DNA from: Priestia taiwanensis
GTDB taxonomy: Bacteria; Bacillota; Bacilli; Bacillales; Bacillaceae_G
DNA: 64,000 nucleotides
Reading direction: 5' to 3'
NCBI RefSeq assembly: GCF_014638355.1
Contig: NZ_BMFK01000001.1
Coordinates: 697,160-761,159 of the forward strand
The notes under the pieces are model-generated. The model searched no databases and was not told the origin of the DNA. It saw only the letters and a program-made list of their open reading frames with translations. Made by a program: the position numbers and the translations under genes. The first letter of the stretch is position 1. Every line of letters begins with the position of its first letter. Positions 60,174 through 64,000 of the stretch are shown in pieces.

Positions 60174-62727
60174 GTATGCATGGAAATCAATAAAACAAAA
60201 TTGGATAAGGGTGTTATTTGTCTCGCTCGGCACATCGCTTGGAGTGATGTTAGCGGTAACATTGTTACTTGGAAATGATATAGCGAATAAAAATGTGGAG
60301 AAGCAAGTAATCCAAAAGTACGGTGACTATCATTTACAGTTCGGTTATACAGGCAATGATACATATATGGATGAAAATGATATAGCACAACTAGAAGCAT
60401 TACAAGTAGCAGAAAACATGTCTAAGGTCTTTCTTCCATATCCAGTAGCAAATGACAAATCACTTGTAGGAAAACCAGTATATTGGGGAGTGGAAGCGGA
60501 TTCGCCAGATATGCAAGCATTCTCATTGGTAACAGGTCGTTATCCGCAGAGCGGGGCAGAAGTTGCAATTACAGAAGACTATATAGAACGTGAAGGGATT
60601 CAGGTTGGAGACATAATTACTATGCCGTTTCCACCATACAGTGAAAAAGAAGTAATGGTAGTTGGTGTACTTGATGCACCTGAAATGGCTGCAATGGGGC
60701 ACAGTGCATATTTTCCAATTCAGTGGCTACAAGAACAAGTACAAAAAGAAGGAAAAGTAAACGTAGTGCAAGTGAAAGTGAGTGATACCCATCAAAAACG
60801 TTGGTTAGTGGATGAAATAAGTGAAAAGTTTCCAGACGTAAAAATTGATCAACGTATTTATATGGACAAGGCATTTGACAAATTACATGTAATGCAACCG
60901 TTAGTATATAGTTTAGGAGCAATTGCATTGTTTGTTGTTGCATTGTTAGTAATGGGCAGTTTCTATTTGTCCGTTCGTAATCGAATGAAACAATGGGCGC
61001 TTTTGCGTGCGATGGGAAGTAAAATAAGCCACATTATGAGTATCATTTTAATAGAAGCATGTTTTATCGGAGCAATTGGTGCATTCATTGGAATAGTAAT
61101 GGGTATTGGTGCACAGTACATTGTGACGGAACAAATGAATGAATGGTTAGGCATAGAAGGAGGCAATCATACATTTACTATCGCCTGGGAATTACTGATT
61201 ATACCATTTATCTTAGGGGTTACGATGGCGGTAATAGGAGCCATTATCCCAGCATTCATCATTCGGAAGATTAAGCCAGTTCAAGTAATGCGTTTAGAAA
61301 TTTCAAATACCGTATTAACTAGTAATAAGAAAAATTCCTTTTATTTAGTACTAGTAGTAATTGGATTTGTAATTAGTTTTTTCGGGCCAACAATGGAAAA
61401 TGTACTTGGATTTAATCCGAGTATTATTGGAACAACATTATTCGCAATCGGTATTCTCTGTTTGATTCCTTTCTTTATTCAATATCTTGTGCCAATAATT
61501 ATTCGTCCGTTTGAGAAGGTTATCAAAATAGAAGCAATGATTAGTAAACGTCATGTGATTCAATATAGACGGAAAGCAGCAATCTCAGTTGCCATTTTGT
61601 CATTAGGATTCATGCTATCTATTACAGCCAATATGTATGTAGAAGGGCTTTATGAAGGAACGAAACAAGGGTTGCAACGAAATATACCAGCGGATATTGT
61701 TGTCCGTGTGCCAATAGAAGTAGAACATAGAGAATCATTACCAGTTGAGTGGAAAGAGAAGATTTCAAATATAGAAGGAGTTCGAGAATTGACAGCATTC
61801 ACATCTACTGTCCCGACAAAGCTAACGAATTATGATTTCTCAAAAGCAGATGCAGAATGGATGGCGTTTTACGAAACGAGAGGAATGGATTATACAGAGG
61901 TAAAAGTAGTTGGAACGAATATGCAGCAGTTTATAGAGATGGCAACTATTTCTGTCGTAGAAGGAAAAGAGCTAAAGGAGCCATTAATGAATAATGAAGC
62001 AGTTATAACAAAAGAAATGGCAATGAACGTAGGGTTAAATATAAATGATACATTGTCATTAGCGAAAGAGAATGGAGAAATAGAGGAAGCGAAAGTTGTT
62101 TCAATCATTGATAAAGATATACGCAGAGAAGGTAGTGCGGTATTTATGAATGAAGAATATGTACAAACAACATTTGAGCCAGTAGGATATGAGTCACTGG
62201 AAGTGATGCTAGAGGACGGTGCATCTGTAGAAAAAATAAAAGACGAAATGAAGCGTATTACGAAAGGACACGAAAGTGCAGAAATCATTAATAGTCATGA
62301 ATTATTGGTACAACAACAGCAATTCTTATCGCAAATTACACTATTAATTCGTAGCCTTGTTGTTATTATTTCTATCATTTCTGCAATTGGTTTAATGAAT
62401 GCCATTGTTGCAAGCATTCATGATCGCCGCGCAGAAATTAGTATGATTCGTGCAATTGGTGGGACATCATCCCAATTAGTGAAAGTAATTGTAATGGAAG
62501 GAATACTTCTAGGGACATGCGCAGGGATTATTGGCGTAGGTGGTGGACTATTATTTAGCACTGGTGTTCTCAATGCAATGGAGCTACATGTCGTAAGGAT
62601 ACCAGTAATTGAAATAGTAATGCTTTTAGGTGTAAGTATTGCTTTAGGAGGTATTGCAGCACGTATCGCAGCTTTACAATTAAAATCATTTTCGTTACAC
62701 GATACGTTAAAAGAATTATCTGCATAA
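60157..62727 (+). CDS. ABC transporter permease with FtsX domains
   Basis: An 856-residue permease with ten or so helices. There is an N-terminal helix, a large extracytoplasmic domain (about residues 40-250), and a first FtsX domain (ALFVVALLVMGSFYLSVRNR onward). A middle three-helix unit and second extracytoplasmic domain (residues ~510-720) precede the second FtsX domain (LVVIISIISAIGLMNAIVAS and ISMIRAIGGTSSQL). It forms an exporter with the preceding ATPase, likely for a peptide or lipid. No two-component genes are adjacent, so the regulator implied by the promoter repeats is elsewhere. Confidence 0.88.
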   Translation: MRWIYKYAWKSIKQNWIRVLFVSLGTSLGVMLAVTLLLGNDIANKNVEKQVIQKYGDYHLQFGYTGNDTYMDENDIAQLEALQVAENMSKVFLPYPVANDKSLVGKPVYWGVEADSPDMQAFSLVTGRYPQSGAEVAITEDYIEREGIQVGDIITMPFPPYSEKEVMVVGVLDAPEMAAMGHSAYFPIQWLQEQVQKEGKVNVVQVKVSDTHQKRWLVDEISEKFPDVKIDQRIYMDKAFDKLHVMQPLVYSLGAIALFVVALLVMGSFYLSVRNRMKQWALLRAMGSKISHIMSIILIEACFIGAIGAFIGIVMGIGAQYIVTEQMNEWLGIEGGNHTFTIAWELLIIPFILGVTMAVIGAIIPAFIIRKIKPVQVMRLEISNTVLTSNKKNSFYLVLVVIGFVISFFGPTMENVLGFNPSIIGTTLFAIGILCLIPFFIQYLVPIIIRPFEKVIKIEAMISKRHVIQYRRKAAISVAILSLGFMLSITANMYVEGLYEGTKQGLQRNIPADIVVRVPIEVEHRESLPVEWKEKISNIEGVRELTAFTSTVPTKLTNYDFSKADAEWMAFYETRGMDYTEVKVVGTNMQQFIEMATISVVEGKELKEPLMNNEAVITKEMAMNVGLNINDTLSLAKENGEIEEAKVVSIIDKDIRREGSAVFMNEEYVQTTFEPVGYESLEVMLEDGASVEKIKDEMKRITKGHESAEIINSHELLVQQQQFLSQITLLIRSLVVIISIISAIGLMNAIVASIHDRRAEISMIRAIGGTSSQLVKVIVMEGILLGTCAGIIGVGGGLLFSTGVLNAMELHVVRIPVIEIVMLLGVSIALGGIAARIAALQLKSFSLHDTLKELSA

Positions 62728-62730
62728 CGG

Positions 62731-62768
62731 AAAAGGATTGATGCTACTCCGCATCAATCCTTTTTATA
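62731..62768. terminator. Terminator of the ABC operon (bidirectional)
   Basis: AAAGGATTGATG/CATCAATCCTTT arms are followed by TTTAT. It overlaps the end of the convergent membrane-protein gene. Confidence 0.8.
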
Positions 62769-63054
62769 TAAAAATTGGAGGTATAGTCAGTAATAAGATT
62801 GAACTGCAAATAAGTACAGCGGAAACGGTTTCAGGGAGTTTTTCTCTTCCTTTACCCACATACCAGCCACTAAATTGCAATTTGTTACGGTATAGAACAA
62901 AAAAGGAAAGAAAAATAGCGGTATGTATAAACCAAATATACGAATCTATATTAATGTCAAAATTGGAGTAGATATTCGTAATAATATTCGATGCAATGCC
63001 ACCAATTAATAGAAATAGAATGATGATACGAAGTAATTCTAGTAGAAATCTCAT
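62764..63054 (-). CDS. Small hypothetical membrane protein
   Basis: A 96-residue protein with three hydrophobic helices (about residues 4-24, 40-55 and 77-95). The segment between helices 2 and 3 is FSGWYVGKGREKLPETVS. No family is recognised with confidence. GGAGGTAACCA... precedes the ATG on the minus strand. It is divergent from the rap gene. Confidence 0.65.
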   Translation of the reverse strand: MRFLLELLRIIILFLLIGGIASNIITNIYSNFDINIDSYIWFIHTAIFLSFFVLYRNKLQFSGWYVGKGREKLPETVSAVLICSSILLLTIPPIFI

Positions 63055-63217
63055 TGGTTACCTCCATGTTGTGATACGTACATAGCTATCATTATACCAT
63101 TAATTAGGTTCATTACTAAAAGAAGGAGTAATGATAGAAATAGGATAGACGTTTCATATTGTGGGGCTTTTTTCGCGAAGAACTATCTATCAGGCGAAAA
63201 GATTGCACGTAATCCCA

Positions 63218-63271
63218 AAAGGTTACAAAAAGGTTACAAATCACCAAAAATATTGTAAGATATTGTATAAT
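63218..63271 (+). promoter_or_regulatory. Promoter of the rap gene with tandem repeats
   Basis: GGTTACAAA occurs at 63221-63229 and 63232-63240 with an 11-bp period. TATAAT is at 63266-63271. The -35 region is poor, so an activator bound at the repeats is likely. Confidence 0.45.
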
Positions 63272-63321
63272 TATCAGAAAAAATAGAAATATGAAATAAT
63301 ATTAATGTGGGGGGGATTAAA

Positions 63322-64000
63322 GTGAACGAGTTAATTACTACAAAAAAAGAAATCACAAACTTATTAAATGGATGGTATCAAGAAATGCGTGCGCAGCACA
63401 TAGTTAAGGCAAGTCAATTAAAAGAAGAAATTGATAATCAGATTGCTAGAATAGACGAAGCTCAAGATGTTCTTGCTTATTATTCATTATTGGATTTCAG
63501 ATATAGAATGTTAATTGGTGATTTTGAAGCAAGTTTGAGCGAATCTATCGCAGAACAACAAACAGATGATTTCTTGAATTATTACTATCACTTTTTTAAA
63601 TTTATTTATGCAACAGAACTTGGGGATTACAATAGTGCGAGAGAGTATTGTAAACTTGCAGAAGAGTTATTGGTCAACATTCCAGATGAAGCAGAAAAAG
63701 CAGAATTTAATTACCGTGTTTCTTTATTTTATTACTACATATCACAATACGTCTTATCCATTCATTATGCTACAAAAGCGCAAGAGTTTTTTTCTCAGCA
63801 TAAAGGATATGAGGTTAAAATAGGTGCATGTAAAAATACGCTAGGAATGGCCTGTAGTTCATTAAAGCAATATGAACTATCGGAAGAATATTTTATAGAT
63901 GCCCTGGATATTTTTCAAAAAGCGAATGACCCTGTACTTATTTCTCGAGTTAGACATAATTTAGGGTTATTATATGCAGATCAAAATTTATCTGAAATAG
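63322..64000 (+). CDS. Rap family TPR protein, N-terminal part (partial at window edge)
   Basis: 226 residues of a Rap-type protein, open to the window's right edge. The N-terminal three-helix bundle (LLNGWYQEMRAQHIVKAS, then IARIDEAQDVLAYYSLLDFR) matches Rap phosphatases. TPR repeats follow from about residue 110 (ELGDYNSAREYCKLAEELL, SLKQYELSEEYFIDALDIF). Rap proteins dephosphorylate Spo0F or block response regulators and are inhibited by Phr peptides; a phr gene may lie just outside. The start is GTG after GGGGGGATTAAA. The residues that decide phosphatase versus DNA-binding inhibitor activity cannot be judged without the rest. Confidence 0.87.
   Translation, partial: MNELITTKKEITNLLNGWYQEMRAQHIVKASQLKEEIDNQIARIDEAQDVLAYYSLLDFRYRMLIGDFEASLSESIAEQQTDDFLNYYYHFFKFIYATELGDYNSAREYCKLAEELLVNIPDEAEKAEFNYRVSLFYYYISQYVLSIHYATKAQEFFSQHKGYEVKIGACKNTLGMACSSLKQYELSEEYFIDALDIFQKANDPVLISRVRHNLGLLYADQNLSEI

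Noticed and set aside
1-64000. CRISPR arrays, tRNA or rRNA genes, insertion sequences and prophage
   Set aside because: No repeat-spacer pattern, cloverleaf, rRNA segment, transposase or integrase was seen on either strand.

Overview
The window is low-GC Firmicute DNA. Gene content and order point to a chromosome of the Bacillus cereus group: a YodT-S-R-Q-P-KamA-YokU-YozE-YodN-YozD block as in Bacillus, YjcZ, Spo0M, YbdM-type kinase and Rap proteins, DUF2975/XRE pairs, strong GGAGG ribosome sites and many bidirectional U-tract terminators. No rRNA, tRNA, CRISPR array, insertion sequence or phage module was seen. The identification rests on family recognition, not on a search.

Layout. 1-5.2 kb: end of a GABA aminotransferase, YueI, a soluble histidine kinase, a DUF4397 protein, and adenine deaminase behind a guanine-class purine riboswitch. 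5.4-11.8 kb: release factor 3, small membrane or spore-type proteins, VanZ, an XRE/membrane pair, a stop-interrupted gene, and a DUF2268 metalloprotease behind a MerR-type promoter. 11.9-14.5 kb: CstA with its YbdD partner. 15.4-23.7 kb: a beta-lysine operon (aminotransferase, CoA-transferase A/B, deacylase, beta-lysine acetyltransferase, lysine 2,3-aminomutase) followed by YokU, YozE, YodN and YozD. 23.8-25.6 kb: a compact operon of a Tyr/Ser-repeat protein, a YbdM-like kinase and Spo0M. 25.8-33.2 kb: two DUF2975/XRE pairs, a second CstA-family protein, a membrane protein with a charged coil, and a U32-family protein. 33.5-37.2 kb: a decayed S41 peptidase, a metalloprotease-like protein, an amino-acid permease and a flavin monooxygenase-like protein. 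37.2-44.1 kb: a metal-handling cluster (CDF, YcgR/YcgQ-like pair, YbjQ, ZIP, CadA). 44.2-51.4 kb: small enzymes and several damaged genes. 51.6-57.1 kb: TctC-TctB-TctA with its own CitA/CitB-type two-component system. 57.1-64 kb: acetyltransferases (one interrupted), an ABC exporter pair with an operator-like promoter, and the start of a Rap protein.

The best leads are these: (i) the ade riboswitch, a guanine-class aptamer whose P1 strand is shared with the terminator, which predicts an ON switch; (ii) a kinase-Spo0M operon led by a three-fold 12-residue YSSSD repeat protein that could be the kinase substrate; (iii) a metallophosphoesterase that is full length only if it starts at AUU; (iv) a MerR-type promoter with no MerR gene beside it; (v) three otherwise intact reading frames each cut by one TGA; (vi) two near-identical copies of one gene, one truncated, flanking a 2.8-kb segment.
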